Source of the DNA: Miltoncostaea sp963762825
Lineage (GTDB): Bacteria > Actinomycetota > Thermoleophilia > Miltoncostaeales > Miltoncostaeaceae
Direction: 5' to 3'
Length of the DNA stretch: 64,000 nucleotides
NCBI GenBank assembly: GCA_963762825.1
Contig: CAVXLZ010000001.1
Span: 1,054,001 to 1,118,000, forward strand
Under the pieces are notes generated by a model. That model made no database searches, was not told the DNA's origin, and saw only the letters and a list, made by a program, of their open reading frames with translations. The translations under genes and the position numbers were made by a program. Positions within the stretch are counted from its first letter, which is position 1, and each line of letters begins with the position of its first letter. Shown piece after piece: positions 1 to 9,584 of the stretch.

Positions 1-175
1 GAAGCCGCTCACGGCGGGGCAGCAGGCGGCCCTCGAGGCCTGCCTGTCGGCGCTCACCGGGCGCATCAGCGGGGTGCTCGTGATGAGCGCCGTCACGACG
101 GCCGACCACCACGTGATCGAGCTGGTCACGCCCGCGGGCGCTCTGCTCGCCATGGAGCGCGTCTCGCTGGGCTGA
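1..175 (+). CDS. C-terminal fragment of an unidentified protein
   Basis: An open frame enters from the left edge and stops with TGA at 173-175, giving 57 residues. The sequence has a mixed alpha/beta look, with a run ending in VLVMSAVTTADHHVIELVTP, and no motif I can name. Codons end almost always in G or C, as in the real genes around it. The next gene starts 36 bases downstream with its own promoter-like element, so the two are probably separate units. Function cannot be assigned from this fragment. Confidence 0.6.
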   Translation, partial: KPLTAGQQAALEACLSALTGRISGVLVMSAVTTADHHVIELVTPAGALLAMERVSLG

Positions 176-199
176 GCCCGGATCCGCCGCACCGCGCGG

Positions 200-214
200 T
201 ACCCTGTCGGGGTG
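200..214 (+). promoter_or_regulatory. Leaderless promoter: TACCCT, 6 nt, GTG start
   Basis: A TANNNT-type -10 hexamer (200-205) is followed by exactly six bases and then the GTG at 212. Transcription would begin at or next to the start codon, which explains the lack of a Shine-Dalgarno sequence. The same spacing recurs at about a dozen other genes in this window. Confidence 0.5.
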
Positions 215-502
215 AGCGACGGTGCAGGGGAACGCCTGGAGATGCTGCTGGTCGCGCGGTGGCTCGAGGAGGGCGCGCGCGAGGAGGGCGAGGTGACCGT
301 GTCGGTCGCCGCGGTTGCGGACGAGCTCGGTCTCGCGCCCGACCGCAGCGGGATGCTGCTGGTGATGGCCGCCCTCGGCGAGCTCGAGGACCGCGGCCTG
401 GTGCGGGTCTCGTGGCCCCTCGGCGCCGCCGCGGGCCAAGCCCTCGTCGGCCTCGCCGACGACCTCCGCAGTGATGCCCGCCGCCTCTTCGGTCGCGGGT
501 AG
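212..502 (+). CDS. Hypothetical 96-aa protein, winged-helix-like
   Basis: A small acidic protein. Residues about 25-75 read like a helix-turn-helix or winged-helix fold: VAAVADELGL followed by a helix and then LEDRGLVRVSW, the usual DNA-reading helix and wing pattern. This is a resemblance only, as no family signature is clear. The start is GTG with no ribosome binding site but a -10 box six bases upstream. It ends two bases before the convergent aspS stop, so no terminator fits between them. It could be a small regulator or a conserved hypothetical protein. Confidence 0.55.
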   Translation: MSDGAGERLEMLLVARWLEEGAREEGEVTVSVAAVADELGLAPDRSGMLLVMAALGELEDRGLVRVSWPLGAAAGQALVGLADDLRSDARRLFGRG

Positions 503-504
503 GC

Positions 505-2273
<1,769 letters not shown>

Positions 2274-2277
<4 letters not shown>

Positions 2278-3536
2278 CGACTCAGTTCCTTTGCCAGGTC
2301 GTCCAACGGGATCTCACGCTGCCCACCGCCGGCCATGTCCCGCACGGTGGCCACGCCGGCCTCGTGCTCGCGCGCTCCGACGATCACGGCATACCGCGCG
2401 CCGAGGGTGGCGGCGTGCTTCATCATCGCCTTCAGGCTGCGCCCACGCAGATCGCTCTCGCAGCGCAGGCCGGCGGCGCGCAGCCCCTCGAGCACCGGCA
2501 GCATCGCCGGACGCCACTCGTCCTCGAGCACCGCCAGATAGCAGTCGAGCGACGGGGCATCCTCGGCCCCCTGGGCCTGAAGCGCGAGCACGATCCTCTC
2601 GATGCCGGCCCCGAAGCCGATCCCGGGGGTGGGAGGGCCGCCGAGGCCCTCGACGAGTCCGTCATAGCGCCCTCCCCCACCCACCGCGCTCTGGGCACCC
2701 AGGGCGTCGCTGGTGAACTCGAAGACGGTCATGGTGTAGTAGTCGAAGCCGCGCACCAGCGCCGGGTCCTCCTCGTAGAAGATCCCCAGCCTCCCCAGGG
2801 CGTCGAGCACGCGCTCGCGGTGCGCCTGCGCTGCCGGCGAGAGGTGATCGAGCAGCTTGGGCGCATCCGCCATCACCTCGGCGACCCGCGGGTTCTTGGT
2901 ATCGAAGAGCCGGAGTGGGTTGACCCGCATCCGCTCCTGGGAGTCCGCGTCGAGCGCCGACAGGTGGCGCTCGAGGTACTCCACCAGCAGCGCACGATAC
3001 GGCCCCCGGCTCTCCGGGTCTCCCATGCTCCCCAGGCGCAGCCGCAGCCCCGTGAGGCCGAGACGCCGGTAGATGGCGCTGAGCAGGGCGATCACCTCGG
3101 CGTCGAGCAACGGGTCGTCGCTGCCGATCGCCTCGGCTCCGATCTGCCAGTGCTCGCGGAAGCGCCCGGCCTGGGGCGCCTCGTAGCGGAACATGGGCGC
3201 CACGTACCAGAGCTTCACCGGGAGGGGCAGCTTGTGCATTCCGTGCTGCACGAAGGCACGAACGACCGGGGCGGTGCCCTCAGGACGCAGGCTGAGGCTG
3301 CGTCCGGCCTGGTCCTGGAAGGTGTACATCTCCTTGCGCACCACGTCGGTGCTGGTGCCGACGCCCCGCACGAAGACCTCGGTCTCCTCGAAGGTCGGCG
3401 TCACGATCCGCGAGTAGCCGTAGCGCTCGAAGGCATCGCGGGCCACGTCCACGACGCGCTGGCGCAGTCGGCTCTCGGCCGGCAGGACGTCGCGCGTCCC
3501 CTTCGGCGCCGCCGCGCGGCGGATCCCGCCGCTCAC
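2274..3536 (-). CDS. hisS: Histidyl-tRNA synthetase
   Basis: Charges tRNA-His with histidine. The 420-residue length is normal for a bacterial class II HisRS. Visible signatures are the N-terminal GTRDVLP, motif 2 with LRPEGTAPVVRAF, the histidine-binding loop region around GFDYYTMTVFEF, GGGRYDGLVEGLGG, and a C-terminal anticodon-binding domain from about residue 325. A separate HisS paralogue, hisZ, lies at 62 kb but lacks the aminoacylation role. The gene overlaps aspS downstream and the small membrane protein upstream by four bases each, in one operon with the formiminotransferase. Confidence 0.97.
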
Positions 3537-3892
3537 TTCTTCGCCGACCCCGCCCGCTTCTCCGTGTATCGCCGCATCTGACGGCTGTAGCGGACGCGAT
3601 CGAGGAAGAGGCCCAGGGGCACCATCAGGGCGAAGGCGATGACCGCGATCACCAGGGCCACGGCGGGCGTCTCCCCGGCAAGGAAGACGAGGTAGGGGTA
3701 GAAGAGCCCGGCGACGATGCCGGCACGCACCAGGACGCCGCGCGGGGACGATGGGACCGGCTCGCCGGACGGCCGCCGCGGCGTGGACTTCGCACCGGGC
3801 TTCGCCCGCGACTGCGCCGCCTCCTGCGCCGCGCGGCGCGGGCTGACCGCAGGGGGCGGTCCGGCTCCCTTGCGCGGCTTGCGGCGAGCCAT
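3533..3892 (-). CDS. Small basic two-helix membrane protein
   Basis: A 119-residue protein. The first 50 residues are rich in Lys, Arg, Pro and Ala and probably disordered. Two hydrophobic stretches follow, about 53-73 (LVRAGIVAGLFYPYLVFLAG) and 78-98 (ALVIAVIAFALMVPLGLFL), and then a basic tail. I chose the ATG at 3892 because it shares its A with the upstream stop codon (TGATG). The longer open frame further upstream is antisense noise. Function is unknown; its place between hisS and the formiminotransferase gives no clear clue. Confidence 0.75.
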   Translation of the reverse strand: MARRKPRKGAGPPPAVSPRRAAQEAAQSRAKPGAKSTPRRPSGEPVPSSPRGVLVRAGIVAGLFYPYLVFLAGETPAVALVIAVIAFALMVPLGLFLDRVRYSRQMRRYTEKRAGSAKK

Positions 3893-4878
3893 CAGGCGGC
3901 CGTCCCGGACGGGCCCGAGCGCATCTCGAGGATCTGCCCCGGCCGGAAGCCCGCGATCCCCAGGGCCGCCGGCGACGGCCCCCCGCGGAGCGCCTCCGCT
4001 GGGATCAGCCCGACCAGCTCCGCGTCGCCGGGCTCGACGCCGATCTGATCGGCTGCGCTCCGCACGGCGGCGATGACCACCGCAGGCGGCGCGGCGCGGT
4101 GATCCTCGATGTTCATCGAGACCTGTGCCATGCCGGCCTCGGGCAGGTAGAGCCCGAGAGCGCGGACGCCCGGAGGACCGCCGCCGCTCTCGCGCACGCG
4201 CGCGGCGATGGCACGGGCATCGGTGAGAGTGCCCTCCGGCAGCCAGACGTTGAGTGCGATCAGGGGCTTTCGCACGCCCACCAGCACCGCCCCGGCACTG
4301 GGGTGCAGGCGCGGGGGCCCGGCATCGGGCACGAGCTCGCCCTCCTCGATCAGCCGCCCCAACTCCTCCAGCCCGCCGCGGCGGAAGTCGCGCGGGGTGG
4401 CGCGGTCCGGATCGGTCGCGACCGCTCCGTAGAGGAATACCGGCAGGTTGAGATCGGTCGCCAGGCGGGCCGCGAGACCGAGGGCGACCCCCGACGCGAA
4501 CGGGACATCGTCGTGGTCGAAGGCGACCACCGGCGCCACGTCCAGGGCCCCGGTGCGCGGGTGCGCCCCACGGTGGCGTCGTAGATCGATGCGATCCACG
4601 CACTCCCCCGCAAGCGACACCAGCGCGTCCTGAAGGGCGAGCGGCTCACCCGAGAGCGTGATGACCGTGCGGTGGTGATCGGGGTCGGAGTGGACGTCGA
4701 GCACCTGCACGCGAGGGCGCACGCAGGCGTCGACCAGGGCGTCGATGGTCGCCTGGTCGCGCCCCTCGCTGACGTTCGGCACCGCGTACGCGGTGGGAGC
4801 GACGGGCACGGCGGGCGGGGGCTCGTCGAGCAGCGCCGAGCGTCCTTGTGCCGTCCAGGAGCCTTCTATATCGTTCAC
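3892..4878 (-). CDS. Glutamate formiminotransferase-type protein (FTCD N-terminal family)
   Basis: Related to the formiminotransferase half of FTCD, which moves a formimino group from formiminoglutamate to tetrahydrofolate. Family hallmarks are VPNVSEGRD near residue 30, HSDPDHHRTVITL, the HRGAHPRTGALDVAP segment, and a C-terminal subdomain that begins near LIALNVWLPEG. The protein is about 328 residues and has no cyclodeaminase half. The GTG start at 4878 is supported by AGGTGAT, a seven-base match to the 16S tail, six bases upstream. That ribosome binding site lies on top of the divergent ABC gene's start. No hut genes are nearby, so the true substrate is uncertain. Confidence 0.85.
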   Translation of the reverse strand: MNDIEGSWTAQGRSALLDEPPPAVPVAPTAYAVPNVSEGRDQATIDALVDACVRPRVQVLDVHSDPDHHRTVITLSGEPLALQDALVSLAGECVDRIDLRRHRGAHPRTGALDVAPVVAFDHDDVPFASGVALGLAARLATDLNLPVFLYGAVATDPDRATPRDFRRGGLEELGRLIEEGELVPDAGPPRLHPSAGAVLVGVRKPLIALNVWLPEGTLTDARAIAARVRESGGGPPGVRALGLYLPEAGMAQVSMNIEDHRAAPPAVVIAAVRSAADQIGVEPGDAELVGLIPAEALRGGPSPAALGIAGFRPGQILEMRSGPSGTAA

Positions 4879-4893
4879 CAGTGAATCACCTTG
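4865..4893. promoter_or_regulatory. Overlapping divergent control region with TTCACCAGTGAA palindrome
   Basis: Only 12 bases separate the start codons of the formiminotransferase (GTG at 4878, minus) and the ABC exporter (TTG at 4891, plus). The interval holds an inverted repeat TTCAC-CA-GTGAA (4875-4886) and, on the minus strand, the ribosome binding site AGGTGAT (4891-4885). CTATAT at 4865-4870 could be a plus-strand -10 box. A repressor bound to the palindrome would cover both starts. Confidence 0.4.
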
Positions 4894-6639
4894 AGAGTCC
4901 TCCTCCGCCTCCTCCGCTTCCTCGCGCCGTACTCGGGCAAGGTCACGGTCACCGCCGTCAGCGCCGCCGGTCTGATGGCGTGCAGCGTCACCTTGCCATA
5001 CCTGACCGGCCGGGTGATCGACGACGTTCTCCAAGGCGGCGACAGAAGTGCGCTCGCTCCGCTCGTCTGGGCCGTCGTCGCGATCGTCGCGATCCGCATG
5101 GTGTTCGGCGTCCTGCGCCGCTGGGTGTCCGGTCAGGTCAGCCTCGCGGTCGAGTTCGACCTGCGGGCGCGGCTCTTCGCCCACCTCCAGCACATGTCCC
5201 TGTCGTATTTCGACCGCATGCCGGTTGGGCAGCTCATGTCGCGCGCGACGAGCGACCTGCAAACCGTGCGCTTCTTCCTCGGGTACGGGCTCATCTTCCT
5301 GTTCATGCAGGCCTTCACGCTGATCCTGATCACCGGGATCCTGCTCTGGATGAACTGGGCGCTGGCCCTGCTGGCGCTGTCGATGGGCCCGGCGCTGCTC
5401 GCCGTCGCCTGGCGCTACACCCGCCGCTCCAACCCGGTGCTCATCGACGTCCAGCAGCGCGTGGGCGAGGTCACCGAGATGGCCGAGGAGAGCGCCGTCG
5501 GCATCCGCGTGATCAAGGCCTTCGGACGCGAGTCCGACCGCACCGACCGCTTCGGCGGCACCGCCCGGCGCGCGTTCGACCGGAGCATGGACGCGGCCCG
5601 GATCAGATCGCTCTACCAGCCCCTGATGGGCTTCCTACCGGTGCTCGGGCTCGCCGTCGTCCTGATCTACGGCGGCATGCTGACCATCGACGAGCGCATG
5701 AGCCTCGGCGAGTTCGTCGCCTTCTTCCTCTACCTGACCCTGCTGATGGCACCGTTCCGATCGCTCGGGATGCTGGTCGGGCAGGCGCAGCGGGCGATCG
5801 CCGGCGGCACCCGCATCTTCGAGGTCCTCGACGCCGGATCCGAGATCGTGGAGCCCGCCGATGCCCGGCCCCTGCCGGACGGCCGGGGCCACATCCGCCT
5901 CGAGGGGGTCTCGTTCTCGTACGGGCCCGACGCGCCGCCCACGCTCTCGGACATCGACCTCGATGTGGCCGCGGGCCGCACGATCGCCCTCATCGGGCCG
6001 ACCGGCTCCGGCAAGACGACCCTCACCCAGCTCATCCCGCGCTTCTACGACGCCTCGGCGGGGAGGGTGCTGATCGACGGGGCGGACGTCCGCGACCTCC
6101 GCCTCGACCAGCTGCGCCACGCGGTCGGGATGGTCTCCCAGGACCCGTTCCTCTTCTCGACCACCGTTCGCGGCAACATCGCGTACGGGCGGCCTGACGC
6201 CTCCGAGGACGAGGTGCGCGCTGCGGCACGGATGGCCCAGGCGGAGGGGTTCATCGATGCCCTGCCCGAGGGTTTCGACACCGTCGTCGGAGAGCGCGGC
6301 CTGACCCTCTCGGGCGGCCAGCGCCAGCGCGTGGCGATCGCCCGCGCCATCATCACCGACCCGCGCATCCTCATCCTCGACGAGGCCACCGCGTCGGTCG
6401 ACGCCTCCACCGAGCGGGAGATCCAGACCGCTCTCGCCGCGGTCATGAGGGGGCGCACGACGCTCGTGATCGCCCATCGCCTCTCCACCCTCTCCCTCGC
6501 CGACGAGCTCGTGGTGCTCGAGGAGGGGCGCATCGTGGCCCGGGGGACCCACGACGAGCTCTACGGGACCAGCGCGGTGTATCGCGAGATCCACGACGGC
6601 GGGCTCGCCCGGCCCGACCTGATCGCGCGGGACACGTGA
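4891..6639 (+). CDS. ABC exporter half-transporter, subunit 1
   Basis: A fused membrane and ATPase half-transporter (582 residues), type IV exporter fold. The first about 320 residues carry six hydrophobic helices, including GYGLIFLFMQAFTLILITGI. The ATPase domain shows Walker A GPTGSGKTT, Q-loop VSQDPFLF, the canonical signature LSGGQRQR, and Walker B LILDEATASVD with the catalytic glutamate. It overlaps the next half-transporter by four bases (GTGA), so the pair probably forms a heterodimer exporting lipids, peptides or drugs. TTG is the first in-frame start that keeps helix 1. No ribosome binding site is visible, because that space is used by the divergent gene. Substrate unknown. Confidence 0.92.
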   Translation: MRVLLRLLRFLAPYSGKVTVTAVSAAGLMACSVTLPYLTGRVIDDVLQGGDRSALAPLVWAVVAIVAIRMVFGVLRRWVSGQVSLAVEFDLRARLFAHLQHMSLSYFDRMPVGQLMSRATSDLQTVRFFLGYGLIFLFMQAFTLILITGILLWMNWALALLALSMGPALLAVAWRYTRRSNPVLIDVQQRVGEVTEMAEESAVGIRVIKAFGRESDRTDRFGGTARRAFDRSMDAARIRSLYQPLMGFLPVLGLAVVLIYGGMLTIDERMSLGEFVAFFLYLTLLMAPFRSLGMLVGQAQRAIAGGTRIFEVLDAGSEIVEPADARPLPDGRGHIRLEGVSFSYGPDAPPTLSDIDLDVAAGRTIALIGPTGSGKTTLTQLIPRFYDASAGRVLIDGADVRDLRLDQLRHAVGMVSQDPFLFSTTVRGNIAYGRPDASEDEVRAAARMAQAEGFIDALPEGFDTVVGERGLTLSGGQRQRVAIARAIITDPRILILDEATASVDASTEREIQTALAAVMRGRTTLVIAHRLSTLSLADELVVLEEGRIVARGTHDELYGTSAVYREIHDGGLARPDLIARDT

Positions 6640-8438
6640 GCACCACCGCGGCTCCCGCACCAGCACCCGGGCTGGCCCGCCGCGGAGCCGCCGAGCCGCC
6701 GCCCGCCCGGCGCAAGCTGCGGCGCCTGCTGCCCTACTTCGGCCCCTATCGCGGCCGCGCGCTCGCGACGGTGGCCTTGATGCTGGTGGTCGCCGGGAGC
6801 GGCCTCGCAATCCCCGCCCTCGCCCAGTACGCGATCGACCACGGCATCACCGCGAAGGACAAGGGCGTGCTCGTGATCGCGGTCGGCCTCTTCGTGGTCG
6901 CCGGGCTGATCGGCTGGCTCGCCGGCTACTTCCAGACCTACCTGTCGAGCTGGGTCGGCGAGCGCGTGCTCCTCGACCTGCGCACCGACACCTTCCGGCA
7001 CCTCATGCGCCTCGAGCTGGGCTACCACGAGCGCACCCCGACCGGACGCACGGTGAGCAGGCTCACGAGCGACATCGAGGCCCTCGTGCAGCTGGTCACC
7101 GACGGTTTCACCTCGCTGGTGATCAACGGGCTCACCTTCATCGGCGTGGTCGTGATCCTGTTCACCTACGACGTCGAGCTCGCCCTCCTCACCTTCGTGA
7201 TCTTCCCTGCGCTCGCGGCGGGCACCGCGGCGTTCCGCGTCTACTCCACCCGGGCCTACCGACGCACCCGCGAGCGCGTCGCCGACGTCCTCGCCACGCT
7301 GCAGGAGACCCTTTCGGGGATCCGCGTCGTGCAGGGGTTCGGGCGGCAGGAACCCTCCGAGGCGGTCTTCCGGCGCGTCAACCAGGAGTACCGCGAGGCC
7401 AACATGTCCACCATCCGGCTCTCGGGCGCCTACTTCCCGGGCGTCGAGCTGCTGTCGGGCGTGGGCACGGCGATCATCCTCTACTTCGGGGCCACCCGGG
7501 TGCTCGATCAGGAGGTGACCGTCGGCGTCATGGTCGCCTTCGTCGGCTACCTGTCGAGCTTCTTCGACCCGATCCAGCAGCTCTCCCAGCTCTACAGCAC
7601 CTTCCAGTCGGCGATGGCCGCGCTGGAGAAGATCTTCGGCGTGCTCGACACCGAACCCGAGATCGCTGACGGCCCGGACGCCGTCGAGCTCCCCCACATC
7701 GACGGTCGTATCGAGCTGCGCGAGGTCACCTTCGCCTACGACCGCACCCCGGTCCTCCGCGATCTCAGCCTGATCATCCCCGCCGGCGAGACCGTTGCGC
7801 TGGTCGGAACCACCGGCGCGGGCAAGTCGACCCTCGCCAAGCTGGTGTCGCGCTTCTACGACCCGATCGAGGGCCAGGTGCTGATCGATGGGCACGACCT
7901 GCGCTCCGTGAGCATGCGCTCACTGCGCGACCAGCTCGCGATCGTCCCCCAGGAGGGCCACCTCTTCGCCGGCACCGTGGCCGAGAACCTGGCTTTCGGC
8001 CGCCCCGACGCCGGGGACGACGAGCTGCGGGCGGCCGCCGACGCCGTTGGTGCCACGGGATTCATCGAGGCGATGCCCGACGGCTTCGACACCCGCATCA
8101 ACGACAAGGGCTCGGGCCTGTCGGCCGGGCAGCGGCAGCTGATCTCCTTCGCCCGGGCCCTCGTCGCCGACCCGCGCCTTCTGATCCTCGACGAGGCGAC
8201 CTCGTCGGTGGACCTCCGCGCCGAGCAGCTGATCGAAGATGCGCTGCGGGGACTGCTCGAGGGCCGCACCGCGATCATCATCGCCCACCGCCTGTCCACG
8301 ATCCGCGACGCCGACCGGATCGTGGTTCTCGAGGGCGGGCGGATCGTGGAGCAGGGCACGCACGACGAGCTGGTAGAGGCCGGCGGGCACTATGCCGGCC
8401 TCTACGGCGACTGGGCGGCGGTCGCCGACTCAAGCTGA
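6636..8438 (+). CDS. ABC exporter half-transporter, subunit 2
   Basis: The partner of the upstream half-transporter, 600 residues. A basic, Pro/Ala-rich N-tail of about 30 residues leads into six membrane helices. The ATPase domain has Walker A GTTGAGKST, Q-loop VPQEGHLF, Walker B LILDEATSSVD and H-loop IAHRLSTI. The signature reads LSAGQRQL rather than LSGGQ, so the two composite ATP sites of the heterodimer are not identical, although both keep the Walker B glutamate. GTG start in a four-base overlap with subunit 1. The two tRNA genes follow 50 bases downstream. Confidence 0.92.
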   Translation: MSTTAAPAPAPGLARRGAAEPPPARRKLRRLLPYFGPYRGRALATVALMLVVAGSGLAIPALAQYAIDHGITAKDKGVLVIAVGLFVVAGLIGWLAGYFQTYLSSWVGERVLLDLRTDTFRHLMRLELGYHERTPTGRTVSRLTSDIEALVQLVTDGFTSLVINGLTFIGVVVILFTYDVELALLTFVIFPALAAGTAAFRVYSTRAYRRTRERVADVLATLQETLSGIRVVQGFGRQEPSEAVFRRVNQEYREANMSTIRLSGAYFPGVELLSGVGTAIILYFGATRVLDQEVTVGVMVAFVGYLSSFFDPIQQLSQLYSTFQSAMAALEKIFGVLDTEPEIADGPDAVELPHIDGRIELREVTFAYDRTPVLRDLSLIIPAGETVALVGTTGAGKSTLAKLVSRFYDPIEGQVLIDGHDLRSVSMRSLRDQLAIVPQEGHLFAGTVAENLAFGRPDAGDDELRAAADAVGATGFIEAMPDGFDTRINDKGSGLSAGQRQLISFARALVADPRLLILDEATSSVDLRAEQLIEDALRGLLEGRTAIIIAHRLSTIRDADRIVVLEGGRIVEQGTHDELVEAGGHYAGLYGDWAAVADSS

Positions 8439-8487
8439 GCGCCCCCGTGCCGAGGTTTGGTAGGATCGCCAACGGCCCGTCCGGTGG

Positions 8488-8558
8488 TGGGGGATCGTCT
8501 AGCGGTAGGACGCCGGGTTCTGGCCCCGGTAGCGGGGGTTCGAATCCTCCTCCCCCAA
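8488..8558 (+). tRNA. tRNA-Gln (anticodon CTG)
   Basis: A full cloverleaf can be drawn. The 7-bp acceptor stem pairs TGGGGGA (8488-8494) with TCCCCCA (8551-8557). The anticodon stem CCGGG/CCCGG holds CTG at 8520-8522. The T loop is TTCGAAT on a 5-bp stem, and the discriminator is A. CCA is not encoded. The U at position 1 is typical of bacterial tRNA-Gln. Confidence 0.96.
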
Positions 8559-8583
8559 TCAACTCCGGTCCACGCCGGTCCGT

Positions 8584-8656
8584 GGCGCATTCGTCTAGGG
8601 GCCTAGGACGCCGCCCTCTCACGGCGGTAACACGGGTTCAAATCCCGTATGCGCTA
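8584..8656 (+). tRNA. tRNA-Glu (anticodon CTC)
   Basis: Acceptor stem GGCGCAT (8584-8590) pairs with ATGCGCT (8649-8655), with one G-U pair. Anticodon stem CCGCC/GGCGG presents CTC at 8618-8620. The T arm ACGGG-TTCAAAT-CCCGT is perfect. CCA is not encoded. It sits 25 bases after tRNA-Gln and is probably co-transcribed with it. A decayed integrase lies just beyond it. Confidence 0.96.
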
Positions 8657-8673
8657 CTCAACGTGGGACACCG

Positions 8674-8699
8674 AAAACCCCGCTCAGGCGGGGTTTTTT
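8674..8699 (+). terminator. Intrinsic terminator of the tRNA pair
   Basis: A 10-bp stem, AAAACCCCGC (8674-8683) with GCGGGGTTTT (8688-8697), has a TCAG loop and is followed by T's. It lies 17 bases after tRNA-Glu and is the only terminator in the window with a clear U-tract. Confidence 0.93.
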
Positions 8700-8717
8700 G
8701 TTGCCGTCACCAGGCGA

Positions 8718-8747
8718 CAGGAAATGTCAGGAAAAGCCAGGGGCCGC
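8718..8747. repeat. Three 10-bp tandem repeats beside the integrase remnant
   Basis: CAGGAAATGT, CAGGAAAAGC and CAGGGGCCGC follow one another without a gap between the terminator and the integrase remnant. Short phased repeats of this kind next to an integrase gene can be arm-type binding sites. This is a suggestion from position only. Confidence 0.3.
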
Positions 8748-8779
8748 CCGTTTTGGCCCCCGATTGGCCCGGGCTGGGG

Positions 8780-9290
8780 TCAGGTCCCGCCGTGGCAGAA
8801 GCGCTCGAGGGCCATCGCCGACCCGGCCTTCTCGGCCGCGTAGGCGTGCCCGTAGCGCGCCATCACGAGGGCCGGCGAGGAGTGTCCGAGCAGCTCCGCG
8901 ACGGCATGCACCGTGAGCCCCGCGGCGAGTAGAACGCTCGGATAGGCGTGCCGCAGGTCGTGCTGCTTAGGGGGGTCAACGATGCCGGTCGCTCGCACCG
9001 CGTGCGTAAACGCGTAGCGCGGCCGGCCGTTGGGCGCGGGCGCCCGACCGCCCTCGTCGGCGAAGACGAGCTCTCCGTCGGGGGGTCGCCCGCTCGCCAG
9101 CCGGTGGCGCTGGAGAAGGGCCAGGCCGCTCCGGCGGACGGGCACCTCGCGCGGGCTCGTGCGGGACTTGGGAGCGACGAAGGCGAAGGTACCAAGCCCA
9201 CCTCAAGGTCGAGACCCTCCGGTCCCCACGGCAACGCGAGAGCCAACCAAGCCGTAGGCCGGGCCCGAAAAGGAGAGCGGTCAGCGGGGC
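8780..9290 (-). pseudogene. Decayed tyrosine integrase (frameshifted, N-terminus missing)
   Basis: Remnant of a phage- or island-type tyrosine recombinase. The C-terminal frame (8780 to about 9200) keeps catalytic-core features: HDLRHAYPSVLLAAGL with the H-x-x-R pair, LGHSSPALVMARYGHAY with the second His and candidate nucleophile Tyr, and the strand pair VAPKSRTSPREVPVRRSGL. Upstream the frame meets a stop near 9220, while the expected continuation (LPWGPEGLDLEVG) lies in another frame, so there is at least one frameshift. The core-binding N-terminal half is not found in any frame. Its position beside a tRNA gene is typical for such elements. No matching att repeat was found. Confidence 0.75.
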
Positions 9291-9584
9291 CCCGGACGAC
9301 CGCCCGAGCCCGTGACGACGTGCAAGTGCCGGCCCGGCGCAAACGCACGGAAAGGGACGGCGCCGCGGGCGTTGCTCACTGACGTGACCGCTGATGCACG
9401 CCCGCGCAGAAACACCAGGACCGACGGGCGGCCCGCGTGGGTCAGGAGGCCCGGGAAGGCCTCCAACGCTCAAGCCACCATGCGGGCGGCCGATGCACGA
9501 GTGACCGTCGGCCCTGCTGGAGGCACCGTTGTGAGATGAACACCCCGAAAGCCGCTCGAACGCGCGAGCGTCAAGGCGAAGCTT

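Noticed and set aside
8657..9584. Second att copy of the tRNA-Glu 3' end
   Set aside because: I looked for the T-arm sequence GGGTTCAAATCCCG beyond the integrase remnant and found no convincing repeat in the window.
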